A DNA stretch of 64,000 bases from contig JALPQD010000245.1 of NCBI GenBank assembly GCA_023101885.1, positions 2,915,376 to 2,979,375 of the forward strand, given 5' to 3'. Positions 21,394 to 32,062 of this stretch are shown here, piece after piece. The notes under the pieces were generated by a model. The model worked only from the letters and a program-made list of their open reading frames with translations. It did not search any database and was not told where the DNA came from. Both the position numbers and the translations under genes were made by a program. Each line of letters starts with the position of its first letter. Positions within the stretch are counted from its first letter, which is position 1. This stretch comes from Typhlomys cinereus (lineage: Eukaryota > Chordata > Mammalia > Rodentia > Platacanthomyidae).

Positions 21394-21800
21394 ATCACTG
21401 AAGGATTTTGACTACAACTAACTAACATATGGTTTTCAATCATGAGACTGCTGGGGTGTGCTACATTGGAATATCAATTTCAAGATTTCTCAAACTTACA
21501 AAATCAGAATGACTGGTAGTGATGTTTTATTTATTCTATGGACTCTGCACATATATGTTCATGTTTACATGTGTGCATGTATGCATGTGTATGCACATAT
21601 ATGTATGTGCATGTATTTATATGCATGTACAATTATGTGCATTTGTGTATGTGCATGCACGTGTATACATGTGTGGTTGTGTGCATGTATGCAATGTCTG
21701 CATTGAGAAATCTTGAAATTGATATTCCAATGTAGCACACCCCAGCAGTCTCATGATTGAAAACCATGCTAGTTAGTTGTAGTCAAAATCCTTCAGTGAT
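21394..21800. repeat. near-perfect inverted repeat, ~100 bp arms, 209 bp spacer
   Basis: Left arm 21394-21493 (100 bp) and right arm 21703-21800 (98 bp) are reverse complements with one mismatch and one 2 bp indel. The arms are ordinary-complexity sequence. The spacer 21494-21702 is mostly CATG/TGTATG-rich low-complexity DNA. A similar TGCATATGTG-rich patch continues right of the second arm. A transcript from either strand could fold into a ~98 bp hairpin. Confidence 0.95.
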
Positions 21801-21920
21801 ACCAACATATGTGCAATATATGTGCATATGTGTTTGTGCACAGATGCATGTGTGTATATGCTTGCGTGCATGCAGAGTCACTATATTCTGCCATTGAGAA
21901 CATTCCTTATAACTTCTCAC

Positions 21921-21942
21921 CTTTATAGTTTTTGACCATCTG
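21921..21942 (-). other. possible 22 nt micro-exon (splice-site pair)
   Basis: On the minus strand, a TTGCTTTTCAG acceptor ends at 21943 and a GTGAG donor begins at 21920. They bracket 22 nt starting CAGATGG. It lies 24 bp past the stop of the frame at 21967-22239. Such pairs also arise by chance. Confidence 0.15.
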
Positions 21943-21966
21943 CTGAAAAGCAATATGGAAAGCATA

Positions 21967-22239
21967 TCAGAGTAGACTCCAAGTTAGCCAAGTATCTGAA
22001 AGCAAAATTAACTCCTTGCTAATGGCTGAGTCTTCCTTATAATTCTGTCCTAAGTAATTCTCCACATGCTCTTCCTTGACAGGGAAATTATTTAAAGCCA
22101 CAGCACGGTAAATGTAACTAATGAGGTCCTCATTCCCTCTTGCTGACAGATTTTTAATATAAGTGTCAGAGGACGGATCTCCAAGAATCCGTTCTATCTC
22201 TTTATTCAACTCTTCCCACCCCTTTGCAGCGATGTGGTG
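21967..22239 (-). CDS. candidate coding exon or exon remnant, unknown protein
   Basis: On the minus strand a frame is open for 90 codons before TGA at 21967-21969. It has normal amino-acid composition (segments LNKEIERILGD, NEDLISYIYRAVALNN, KEEHVENYLGQNY) and no low-complexity sequence, unlike nearly every other frame here. A good 3' splice site (TTTCGTTCCTTTGCAG) ends at 22250. However, an in-frame TGA (22240-22242) lies between that site and the open part, and no strong donor precedes the stop. Possible readings are a terminal exon using another acceptor, a frameshifted exon of a decayed gene, or chance. I do not recognise the family, and no helical or membrane motif stands out. Confidence 0.25.
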   Translation of the reverse strand, partial: HHIAAKGWEELNKEIERILGDPSSDTYIKNLSARGNEDLISYIYRAVALNNFPVKEEHVENYLGQNYKEDSAISKELILLSDTWLTWSLL

Positions 22240-22479
22240 TCAGAAACATCTGCAAAGGAACGAAACTGTAACTTCTGATATCTGAGTAAAACTATCCAAA
22301 CAAGCATTATTTGAGTATCTCCTGGGCACTGATGTGAGTGTAGCGTGGATCATTCGCATCCCATGTGTGTTGATTGACCCACATACATAGGGAAGGGGAA
22401 GAGTCCTGAGTGGAGCCACGGGCAGTATGTCAGGCTGGGTGTCTGAGATTGTACATGATGTTTATCACCTTGTCAGGCG

Positions 22480-22812
22480 TTAGAATAATCACAGGAGCAA
22501 TCCTCTGTACACGTGTCTGAGGGGTTTTCTAGATTCAGTAGACTGAGGCGAGAAGCCCACTCTCAGATGGGCAGTGCTGTCCCATGTACTGGGGCCCTGG
22601 GCTGTATTAAAAGAGAAAGTGAGCCAAGCTCTAGAATTCATCTCTGTCTGTTTACAGATTACAGGTGCCATGTGACTACCCGTCTCATGTTTCTGCTACC
22701 ACGCCTTCCTCACCCCGATAGACGGCACCCTCAAACTGTGAGTCAGAACAAACCCCTTCTTCTTTGAGCTGATCTGTCTGGGAGTCTGTCATAGCGAGAA
22801 GCCAAGTAAGTA
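22480..22812 (+). repeat. LTR-like rodent interspersed repeat (ERVL/MaLR-type)
   Basis: Motifs in order: 'GGGGCCCTGGGCTGTATTAAAAG' (about 22590), AGAAAGTGAGCCAAGC, a 'GTGCCATGTGAC' block, 'CTGCTACCACGCC', and CCTCAAACTGTGAGTCAGAA (22731) before the degenerate polyadenylation region. This is the same family as 4.93, 8.8 and 56.2 kb, in the opposite orientation to the first two. Confidence 0.6.
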
Positions 22813-23936
22813 ATTCAGTCCCGAAGGTTTGTCTTCTGTGACTAACAGTGGATTGTGGTCTGAATGCAAGAGGTTATGTCTGTCATCAACTGTGCTCTGA
22901 CACAGTGTGGATTCAGTTCGCTTTGTCCTGGCGGCTGTAATCTCAAGCCTTTGGTTTTAAGCAAGGAACTAACAGCAGATGATTGTCTTGGAAAAGACGC
23001 TTTGATGGATAGCCGGTAGGAACAGCTTTGGCGCATGCTGGGTAATTGATGAATGTTCTGGAATCCGTGTCTTTAGGCAGACTCCCTGAAGGGAGGTGGC
23101 AGTGTTATGATTTGAGGGAAGGGGGCAGGACTGGCTGAATAGCAGCCTTTGCCCACCTCCTAAGCAAGTGAAAGCCATCGTGGTGGCCAGCCATGGTAGA
23201 TGTACTGGGAGTAAGGTGTCATAGTGGTCCTCTGTAGGGAGGGGCGAGAACTTGAACTCCAGCACCTGCATGTGTAAGAATAGGACAGTCAGATTGGTGG
23301 CATTGCTGCTAGGGCCTGGGCCGCATCACAGGTGAGAGAAAAGGGGATGCTGGGGCCATGCTCACATTTCTGACTTGGTTGTGTTGTATGGGGCTTAATA
23401 CACTTCTCTCTCGGAGATGGCGCTAACGTTCCAGATAACTGATGGGCAAAGACATGTAGGCGAATCACTTTTGGTTCTGTTGATGAACAGTCACATTTTT
23501 TTTGATGGATCTCCAGATGCTTTTATAATACTTATCAGGCAAATTGAGAATTAATTTATGTTGGTTTCTCCCTGCCCCGTGGCCTTTGATGCGGAAGGAT
23601 ATTCTCTCTGAGAGCCAAAAGTGCATGTTTTCTGAATCCTTTGTGTCACCTCACTCCCTAGATGGCCCTGAGCTGACTCTGACAATCCCCAGATCTCTTT
23701 CCTATACTTGAACTTCAGGCAGATCCTGTGACCATAATTACCTGGTCACAGATGCTCTTCAATGCTGTGGGCATTTATCTGGGAGCTGCGTCTCCCCCCT
23801 TGGAAAGGCAGGTAGAGATAAGCAAAACACTTAGTAAAGACTCCTCCTCCATACACTTGCCTGTGTGTGGCCATATGGCTCGTCATTTATCAGCTTCTGT
23901 CCATAATCTTTTCTAAATCATGGTGGACATTTAGTG
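22813..23936. other. unassigned sequence
   Basis: No repeat or exon is recognised in this 1.1 kb. Confidence 0.35.
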
Positions 23937-25375
23937 AAATAGAAAAAACAAAAAACAAAAAAACAAACCCAACCCAGCTATCCAACACTGATAGGGCTCT
24001 AAATTCTAACCACACAGACCACATAATGCAATAAAATACCTTGGTGGGTCAATTTCCCCACCAAATTAAAACACCTGTTTCTCGATGTTCTAATCACAGG
24101 CCTCATATGGTCAGAATCTCGAACGGTAGTTCTCTGACTTTGTTTTTAATCTTGTTTCATAACCCATCACACGTCTGCGGACAACTACCGCCTGCAAAGC
24201 AAACAGCAAGCAGAAAGAAGATCCTGTTTCTGAAGTGTTTTCTTTTGAGAGGGCTTTTTAGTCCTTCAAGGATGGCAGGTCAAGCTGACAAAATAGCAAA
24301 TAAATATGCGCTTCCCCTTTCTTGTGCGATTCTTGACCTGGATTGAGCGCAGGTTCTTCCAGAAGATGGATTTGTTGTGTAGTCAAGAGGGCTGTGACGT
24401 GACTGGCTGGTTTGTGCTAAGAGCCACCTCGATGTTCCAGGCGATGCTCAGGTTGGGGTGTGTGGTCCCTCTTCAAAGCTCCGGGAGGAGGGAGGAGCTT
24501 AAGGAGTTGTGGGTTCTGAAAATCCCAGGCAACAGAAGTGGCTGGTGGTGGGTACCAGGAGAGATGTTTCAGGGGCCACTTTTGTGTCTAGTGGCTTTGC
24601 TTGTTTCATTTCATCATGTGACTGTGGGAGAAGGTAGCATCGCTGAATGGTCCTATATCCATGGGTGGTGACAGGGGTCCATCTCTACAGGGGGCAGAAA
24701 AGCCTAGTCATTGTTCTGCTGTCGCTGTGGTTGGCATTTGTGAGCAGACTAGTTGTGTTTGCTTTTGCATGGACAGAGAGCAAAACAAGACTCAGCATGG
24801 TTAAATGTCTGTCTAGACATTCTCCTGCATGCGAAATCACCTCACTCTCCTCAAAAGTGGTTCTGGATTTGGCTTTGTTTTTATTTTAGCCTTTAGCAGT
24901 TTTCTACTGTTTGGTCTGCAATTTTCTGATGACCTTTGAGTTAATATTCATGGACCCCCACGGAGTGGCTTTGACTTTTGCTATGTGAGGAAGAAAGGTG
25001 TATTTGGCTACGCCCTCTGTCCTGATCTTAGTCAGTGGTCTGTGGATCTTCTAAGTTTAACATGCAATGTAATCAGACAATAGATTTAAAATGAGGCAAG
25101 ATACAACCTACTCAGGAGGGCACAGGGGTGTGTCCAAGATTGCATCATGAGTGAGTCATGCTGCCTTGCCATAGAGGGGGTAAAATGTTCTTAAAACAAT
25201 GGCCAAGGAAGAGGTTATTTGCATTTTCACATATGTCCACTTTTACGTAAAGAACAATAAAGAAAAATTTCTGTTCAATTATAGTTGTAGCAGAAGTATC
25301 ATGCCAGGTGGTGGCAATGTTCCAGTGGCTGACATTTCCAAAGGTTACAGGATTGGTTGTTTCCAGACTCATTCA
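23937..25375. other. unassigned sequence with an A-rich patch at its start
   Basis: An AAAACAAAAAAC-type patch lies at 23940-23970. The frames at 24041-24889 are not recognised and lack exon context. Confidence 0.35.
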
Positions 25376-25377
25376 GA

Positions 25378-25402
25378 TTGTGTGTGTGTGTGTGTGTGTG
25401 TA
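25378..25402. repeat. (TG)n microsatellite
   Basis: About 12 uninterrupted TG units. Confidence 0.9.
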
Positions 25403-26104
25403 CATATGATCACAAAAATTAAATAGCATTTGAGAAAATGATTGACAGATAGGCGAGATGTTTCTTTTTTGTAATGTTACCAAGGCATTTGACTTTTCTG
25501 TGCATGATGACATGCCCTCAATGCTTAATATTCTCACTTAACAGGACAACAATTTGTTGTCATCTCTTAAAGAATTGATTACAGAAACTCAGATTCATAA
25601 ATTAAAAGGCTGAGTAAACTTACAGGTGTAAATGCAAATGTTGCCAACTCAAGGTAAGTAGTGACCCATGGGGTCAGGAAGGAGCAAGCTGGGATCTAAA
25701 GTTCAGACTTGCCCACCCTGTCAGGCTGGTGAGATAGAAGTGAGCCTGCCTGGTGAACCCTTACCAGCCTCCAACTCTGGAATAGACGGCTCTGCTCTGC
25801 ACGGGCTGATGCACCCACCTCACATGCCCCAGACTGGGAATTTCCCTTCCATAGCTGGTCTCCTAACCACCAAGTGATTGAACCACATGTACTAAGGATT
25901 TAATCCCAGAACTGCATGAGGTATTAAACGTATGGCAAGGGCACAGTTAACTTGAATATGAGGTTTGAAGTCAACTGTAAGTTCTACCTGCCATCTTTCT
26001 GTGTAGTTGGCTGGAGAGCGCCCTAGCCGTTTAGGAGCATATTTTAGAATGGATTGCTTTTCATGCTGTCTGAGTGATACACACAAATGCGATCATTGTG
26101 GGTG
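25403..26104. other. unassigned sequence
   Basis: No feature is recognised. Confidence 0.35.
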
Positions 26105-26880
26105 TTTTAGTTCCATAACTTGTTGCCCCAGTAAATACCTGAGCAAACTATCTTAGGAGAGAAAGGACATTTATTCCAGCTTACAGTTCTAGGCTTCTGT
26201 CTGTCGTGGTTTGAATGTACATCGTTCCCCACAGGCTCATGTGATTGAGTTTTTAGCTGATGTTAACTTTTGGGACGGCTGTGGCACCTTTAGGAGGTGG
26301 GCCTTGCTGGGGGAAGGCATGCCGCGGGGGGCGGTCTGGAGATTGCGTAGCCCTCCCCCCTTCTGCTAGCGGTGTGCTCTAGCTGCTCATCTCTCCCCGT
26401 CTCTCTGCCTCCATGATGGCTCTAGTGATCCGCGCTTCCTCCAACTTCTGATGCTACCAGGCCTTTTCTGCCCTCTGGAACTGCAAGCAAATAAACCTCC
26501 CTTTTCTCCCCTGAGTCGTGTGTGAGTGCTGCCACGCAGCAACAGAGAAAGTTTCTGCAGTGCAGTCCATTGGCAGCAGTGTTAGAGCATCAGAAGCCTA
26601 GGGGACCAAGCACATGCCATCCTCGGGTGGGGCGGGGGAAGGCAGAGACCCAAGACCAGCACTACACGCCTGCTCGCCTGCTTTCTAGTGCTCAACAGGC
26701 ACTCTCCATCTTTATCCGGCTGTCCAGGGAATGGCCCCACCCACTGTGGGCTGGGTCTTCCCATGGCAGTTATGGCATCCAGCAGTCTCCGCAGGTTTGC
26801 CCAGAACCCTACCTTCGCTAAATAATCCCTCATGGGTGTGCTCAGAAGTCAACCTACCAGGTGTCAGGTGGACACTTGAG
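26105..26880 (-). mobile_element. minus-strand LTR interrupted by another LTR
   Basis: The plus-strand segment 26105-26206 is the reverse of an LTR 3' end (CAGGTATTTACTGGGGCAAC, GGAATAAATG polyadenylation region, CTAAAACA end, all on the minus strand). The rest of the same layout resumes at about 26640-26880 (GGCCCCACCCACTGTGGGC, GTCTTCCCATGGCAGTTATG, a 'GGTGTCAGGTGGAC' 5' end). The plus-strand element at 26212-26559 sits between the parts, so it inserted later. Confidence 0.55.
26212..26559 (+). mobile_element. ERVL-MaLR-type LTR inserted in an older LTR
   Basis: It starts TGTCGTGGTTTGAATGTAC. It has CACCTTTAGGAGGTGGGCC (about 26286), GGGGGAAGGC, a TGATGCTACC block, GGAACTGCAAGCAAATAAAC with AATAAA (about 26489), and GAGTCGTGTGTGAGTGCTGC. 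The TGTNNTGGTTTGAATGT start, the GGAGGTGG(G/A)(G/C)CCTTGCTGG core and a late AATAAA are shared with the copies at 32.84, 50.48 and 51.06 kb. Confidence 0.7.
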
Positions 26881-27258
26881 CTAACCTTCACAGTGGACGT
26901 GTGCGCATTGGGAGGCACATCAATGGAAATGTCAGCTTCCTTCACTTCTACAAAGCAAGGTCGTGTGCTTCCAGCCCAGCAGGCGGTTTGAGCCTGAGGC
27001 CCTAAGACTCTAGGAAAACATCACAACCCCTTTTGAGAAGCATACGTGACTAGCTGTTGAGTTTAAACACTGGTTTGGTAACAAGGCACTTCCTCTGTGG
27101 GCAAATTCCCAGGGCTACCCAAAGGTGAATGGTTCCTAAAGGTTGTTTTGTGTAGTTCATAATGGTTTTTAGTTCTCCCAAGGAACAGCAGTCTCCCGGA
27201 TGCCTGCTAGTATCTTATCACAGACAAGGAAGTTGGTTTTGCATGCCACGTAAACTAG
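26881..27258. other. unassigned sequence
   Basis: No feature is recognised. Confidence 0.3.
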
Positions 27259-27296
27259 GAAAGATACATTCTAAATTGCATTTCATTACATCCGGA
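27259..27296. repeat. dispersed 38 bp direct repeat, copy 1
   Basis: This copy starts GAAAGATACATTCTAAATTG and ends TTACATCCGGA. It is identical over all 38 bp to 28373-28410, 1.1 kb away in the same orientation. The sequences flanking the two copies differ. Confidence 0.9.
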
Positions 27297-27539
27297 ATTC
27301 TGCTTACAACTCCTGTTCTGTGCAGAGTGTTTTCCTGGGTGCATGGCTGTGGGGTTCACCAAATCTACCATGCATGAGGTGCCCCAGTGAGCTTCAGAAA
27401 GCATCGTCCAGGCTCTTAGTGTGTGCTATCATGGAGAGCAGGTAAGGTCTGTTCTCTGGGAAGCATGTTCCTAGGACAGGGAGCTGTATGGCTCGTCCCA
27501 AAGGGAGAGAAGAGAAGATATAGAAACTCGGGTTCTTTC

Positions 27540-27812
27540 CCACCCTATCCATTGCCCTTCGCCCTTGTTGCTGATAGGATCACAGGACCCACACAGCTGA
27601 GGGGAGGGTCTATTCTCACTTATGATTTTCAGTTACCCCACCTCAGCACGGCAGGAACGTTCATGCCAATTACGTGAGTCTAGATAATGTACATCCCACA
27701 CACTTGCTCGGGGCTTGCCTTAATTAAATACTTCTTTATAGGTGTGTCCACAGGCTTAGTCTTTAGTTGTCAAATTGACACCCCTATCTAACTGGCACAT
27801 TACTGAGTCGTA
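27540..27812 (-). repeat. partial LTR-like repeat
   Basis: The plus strand has TAGTTGTCAAATTGACACCC (about 27763), the reverse of the GGTGTCAA(C/T)TTGAC 5' motif seen in the LTRs at 54.7, 60.5 and 62.5 kb. It is preceded by TCGGGGCTTGCCTTAATTAA, which matches that family's 'TAAGGCAAGCCC' block. The 3' half is weak. Confidence 0.5.
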
Positions 27813-28372
27813 GCTTTTTACAACATCCCCTGCCAGTTCATATGGACATCAAGAAGCACCGATCTAGAAGAATTTTAAGAGTTTTTGTACATCACCTTTT
27901 ATTTAGCAATTTCCCAGTGCAAGTCAGCGACCAAAGAGCAACTGCTCTCAGAAATAACCTGAAGATGATTTTTGAAACAGATAACTAGAGAGTCACTGGG
28001 TTGTTGTGGACCTCAAGATTGGATCACCATGCTTTTATAAATCCTCAATTGGTCCACTTGAAAAATCTAAGTACATCCTGGTCCCTGGATTCATAATTCA
28101 AGTTGATGCCTTTACCTATCTACCAATGTTCTGGAGAATATTCTGCGTGTTTTCAAAGGCATGTGTACATGGTTCTCCTAATGAACACTCTCTTGTAAAA
28201 GAAAAAAAGAACCAAAAAAACCCTCTGTTCCTAATGCATTCTTAAGTAGAAGGTTTGCATATTTAATATCTCACTCAGGTAATTTAGAAACCATTAGTTA
28301 AAGTGGAACTCCAAGTAGGAGCCTCGCAAGTTTAGATAATTTCTTCTGAGGACAGTTCTTCTAATTGTCTGA

Positions 28373-28410
28373 GAAAGATACATTCTAAATTGCATTTCAT
28401 TACATCCGGA
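28373..28410. repeat. dispersed 38 bp direct repeat, copy 2
   Basis: Identical to 27259-27296 in the same orientation, with single-copy-looking flanks. Confidence 0.9.
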
Positions 28411-29740
28411 CAGCAGATGTATGCTTGTGTTCCAAATACCTGTCTGGCAAGAGCAGAGGAGCTGGGTAGACCGGGTGTTCTGGGAATGTCAAGCCCACAG
28501 ATTCCAGAGTCTGTTCCCTGTGAGTTTCCTTCTTTCCCTCTAGAAGCTCAAGGTCGCCACCATTCTTAGAGTCCAGAGTCCTTCAGCGCCCCTGGTAGGT
28601 GCTGCCTCTTGCACAGCTTGCTAGGCAGCTGGACAAGACAGCGATTGTTACTTGAGTGGGCGGAGTCTTCTGTGGCACTTGCTGAAACGGGCAGTCACCC
28701 ATGGTGTGGGCTGTGAGGTCAAAAGCAGCTGCCCCCTGAGTTCTGGCTCACCTCAAAAACTGTGGTTTCTGCCTTGCGGCGCTTTTTCAAATCTCCTATG
28801 AAAGTCTTTTCCTCTTGAGCCTGAGTGGTTTGATTTTTCTTTCAAGTGAGAGGTCTCCTAGAGAAAGACTTTGAAGTATGGTCAGATCCAAATTTCAAAA
28901 GTAAAGAGATGTGTTTTGCAGATCTAAAGAAAGAGATGGTGTCTCAAACATGTACATTTGCCTAGTGCCCTTCCTAAATGTAAGATTTGTCCACACGGAT
29001 CAGTCTAAATGGGAGTTGTCTGCCTGTAATTTAATCTTGAAATTTCTAATCTCTCCTACTATGCAGGTCCTACCCAATCTGCTCATACATATAATTTGAT
29101 TTCCGACTTTATTTTCCAGATTCATAAGAAATGTTAGAAATTTGAGTTGGGAATGCTACGAGGAGCTCCAGTACTATGTGATATTTCTGAATGTATTTGG
29201 TGCATTTCAATATTTGAGAATTTTAAAGAAATCAGATTTCCAAAATGTTAATGGAGAGATCTTCATGTTGATCAATATTTTTCTTACAAATTTCTGTTTG
29301 TTTGGGAAAGGAAACTGAAGTTTAGATGTTCTGATTAGGAGTTCTTAGTGTCTCAGAGAACTTAGAGAAGCCAAGTCCATATATACTATCATTGCGTACA
29401 TTTTCTTTTTTTTTACTTGAGCAGAGAGAATACATCTTCATGGGGATGCCAAGATACTCTAGTTAAACAGCTAAGATTACTGCCTGAGCTGCTCTCAATT
29501 CAATAATCTTTATACCTCTTTTTTCTTTAAAATCTCTGGATACCAGACATGTATATGGTTTCTGTGTTGATTTCTTCTCTATGACAATTTGCCCTTGATA
29601 GAAAAGTTTATGTAGGTTCATGCTTTCAGAGGAAACAATACTTCTCTCTTTTAGGGTTTTATAACCACTCTGATTATATTGAGTTCCATCTTGACTGTAT
29701 CCATTCATATTGTGTATAATCCCTCATCTATAACACACTT
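28411..29740. other. unassigned sequence, AT-rich from 28.85 kb
   Basis: About 1.3 kb without a recognised repeat or exon. Confidence 0.35.
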
Positions 29741-29744
29741 AGAC

Positions 29745-30161
29745 ACATGTGAGCACATAGATGAGTGGGTTATGGATTCCTTAGTTCATTTCAGGGGTCA
29801 TCCTTTTGGTACACTTATGAGCCATTATTGAGTTCAGGTGGACCCCTGGGGTAAGCCTGTAGGAGGTGGTCTTAAGTGTGTGACTGATGTGAGAAAGCCC
29901 AGCCCACAGAGCTGGAGAGAGCTTGCTTAGCATGTTTGGAAGAGCTGACAAACAGGTGAGCAAGGAAGCAGTGCTGGTCCTTCACACCTCTGCCTGTGCT
30001 GTGGGCATGGTGTGGGCAGTTTCCTCTGCTCCTGATGCTGTGATAACTCTTCTGTCATGATCAACTGTAACTTGAAATTATGAGCATGAATAAAAATCTT
30101 TTGTTCCCCTAAATCATTTAAGTCAGGTGTCTATCATATCAACAGAGCTAAGAGACTAAAA
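29745..30161 (+). repeat. LTR-like repeat of the TGTCAACTTGAC family, diverged
   Basis: Features in order: GGTGGACCCCTGGGGTAAGC, CTGTAGGAGG, AAGCCCAGCCCACAGAGCTG, a CTGCTCCTGATGCTG block, GAATAAAAATC polyadenylation region (about 30089), and a terminal GAGCTAAGAGACTAAAAC. The block order is the same as in the copy at 60.49 kb. Confidence 0.5.
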
Positions 30162-30218
30162 CTTCTAATGTCTACAAGTGTATGTGTGTATTTGTAGTAA
30201 TTCAGTGTGTGTACATAC

Positions 30219-30810
30219 ATTCATGATTTGCATGAATTTGCATGTCTGTGTATATTTATCTATATACACATGAATTTGTATATGTAGACATAGACATGTA
30301 TCTATGTGCATGTGTGCACAGATAATTTAGGCATACATATGTTTATATTTGTACAGGTAGTATTTATGTATACTTGTGTGAATGAATATTTATATGTATT
30401 TAGTGATTAATAGGCATTTGTATGTCTGTGCATGTTTATTTATATACACATGCATTCATATATACAGACATAGACATACATGTATAAATCTATGTACATG
30501 TGTGCATAGATAATTCAGGCATAAGTGTGCTTACATTTGTAAGGTAGTATTTATGTGTACTTATGTATGTGTATATCTGTATGCATTGAGTGTGAATATA
30601 TAAGTACATTCATGATTTATATGCATTTGCATGTCTATGCATGTTTATATACATATACTATGCATATGTATACATAAGCACAGCCATATATGTGCATATC
30701 TATGTATAGGTATATTCAGATAATTCAGGCATAGGTACATTTATATTTTTATAAGTGGTATTTATGTGTACTCATATTTGTGTGTGTATACACACATATA
30801 TTGATCTAGC
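30219..30810. repeat. three diverged tandem units of ~180-210 bp (AT/TG-rich)
   Basis: Landmarks recur in the same order. GCATGTCTGTG-like words start near 30241, 30421 and 30630. AGATAATT(T/C)AGGCATA occurs at 30320, 30508 and 30718. GGTAGTATTTATGT-like words follow each. Period lengths are therefore about 180-188 and 209-210 bp. The sequence is rich in TATGTG/CATATA words, but the long period shows true segmental tandem duplication. Confidence 0.8.
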
Positions 30811-31926
30811 TGGGCATGCATCTGTAGACTGTATGGTTGCAGATTTTTTTTGCATTCTTGCATGAGTTTGCATACATTACTCTTTTCCACGCCAAACTTT
30901 GTCAGGGAACGAAGCATCAGGGATACATAAGAGCTGATGGATCTAGTCTGTAGGGTTCAGGGAAGCGAAGCATCTTCTTTCTCCCGAGCACGATTGGAAG
31001 AAGTGGAGGGGCACAGGTCACTCCTGACCCTGAGCCACTGATCATCCCTAAAACTGAAGTCCCCGAGGTGACTCCAGGTGGCCAGTGTCCCTGTCGCCTG
31101 TGACTAGAGGTCCTGGGATTTTTTCCTGGTGATTTCAGATTTCAGGACTGGAGTGTTTCCAGTGGTCCGTGGAGGCGAGCTGCATTGCAGACATCCTCCC
31201 TGGCTGAGTCCTGCTTTGAGCGAGATGCGGAAGGCAGAGACTGGAGATGGTGCGCGACCCTTGGTCAGCTTTCTGTGCTGGAGCATGATATTCTATTTTC
31301 TGGGTGCAGACAGTCTCATCACTCAGAAGCTGTGAGGGGACAGTGATTCAGCAGCTAGAAAATGTCCTTCTCCATTCAGTGGAAGCTGGAAGGGCAGCAG
31401 GGACTGACCCCGTATGGTGGGCTGTCGGACACCAATACCCGAGCTTGGCCAATTTCCTGCATTGCACTTGCTAACCCTTGATCTATTCCGCTTTTAAAAA
31501 TGTCGACAGTAAATACATGTTTGCTTTATAATTTTGCGCAGCGCGTACACAATGGGGGATTCCCTGCTGGTTAACAACTCTATTCTCAGCCACTAACTTG
31601 TGAATGACTTCATTTAATAGCTTGATAAATTATTCATGACATTTTTAAATAAACCCTCTGTGGGCCATGTGGGACAATTGTTTTTTTTTTCCCCTAGTAT
31701 TTTTTTAGACAGTGTTAAATTTATATTTTTTAGAGTTGATCATACGCATATAATATTTTACAGGTGCCCGATTTCCCATAAACCATAGCAAAAGTTACAT
31801 GCTTACATGTTCAAATAAAACTCTTGGTCAGCTTTTTATTGTTTCAACGTAGCACAGTTTTGGGTGTGAAAAATGGAAATAGAATGTGACAGCTGAAGTA
31901 TTGAAGTCAAAGTCTTTCTATTTCCC
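30811..31926. other. unassigned; 31.48-31.83 kb looks like a unique AT-rich element
   Basis: No repeat is recognised. The part at 31490-31680 (TTTTGCGCAGCGCGTACAC, GATAAATTATTCATGAC, AAATAAACC) is single-copy-looking and could be conserved non-coding DNA. Confidence 0.3.
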
Positions 31927-32062
31927 TGGATAATGCTGGGGATGTCCTGATTTGATTGGATAATGCTGGGGATGTCCTGATTTGATTGGATAATGCTGGG
32001 AGTGTCCTGATTTGATTGGATAATGCTGGGGTGTCCTGATTTCACTGGATTATGCTGGGGAT
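31927..32062. repeat. 30 bp minisatellite, ~4.5 units
   Basis: Units start TGGATAATGCTGGGGATGTC at 31927, 31957, 31987 and 32017, plus a partial TGGATTATGCTGGGGATG at 32046. The first three units keep a 30 bp period, and on the minus strand they stay open as a 10-residue repeat (about NQDIPSIIQS). The fourth unit is 29 bp, which breaks the register. Confidence 0.92.
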
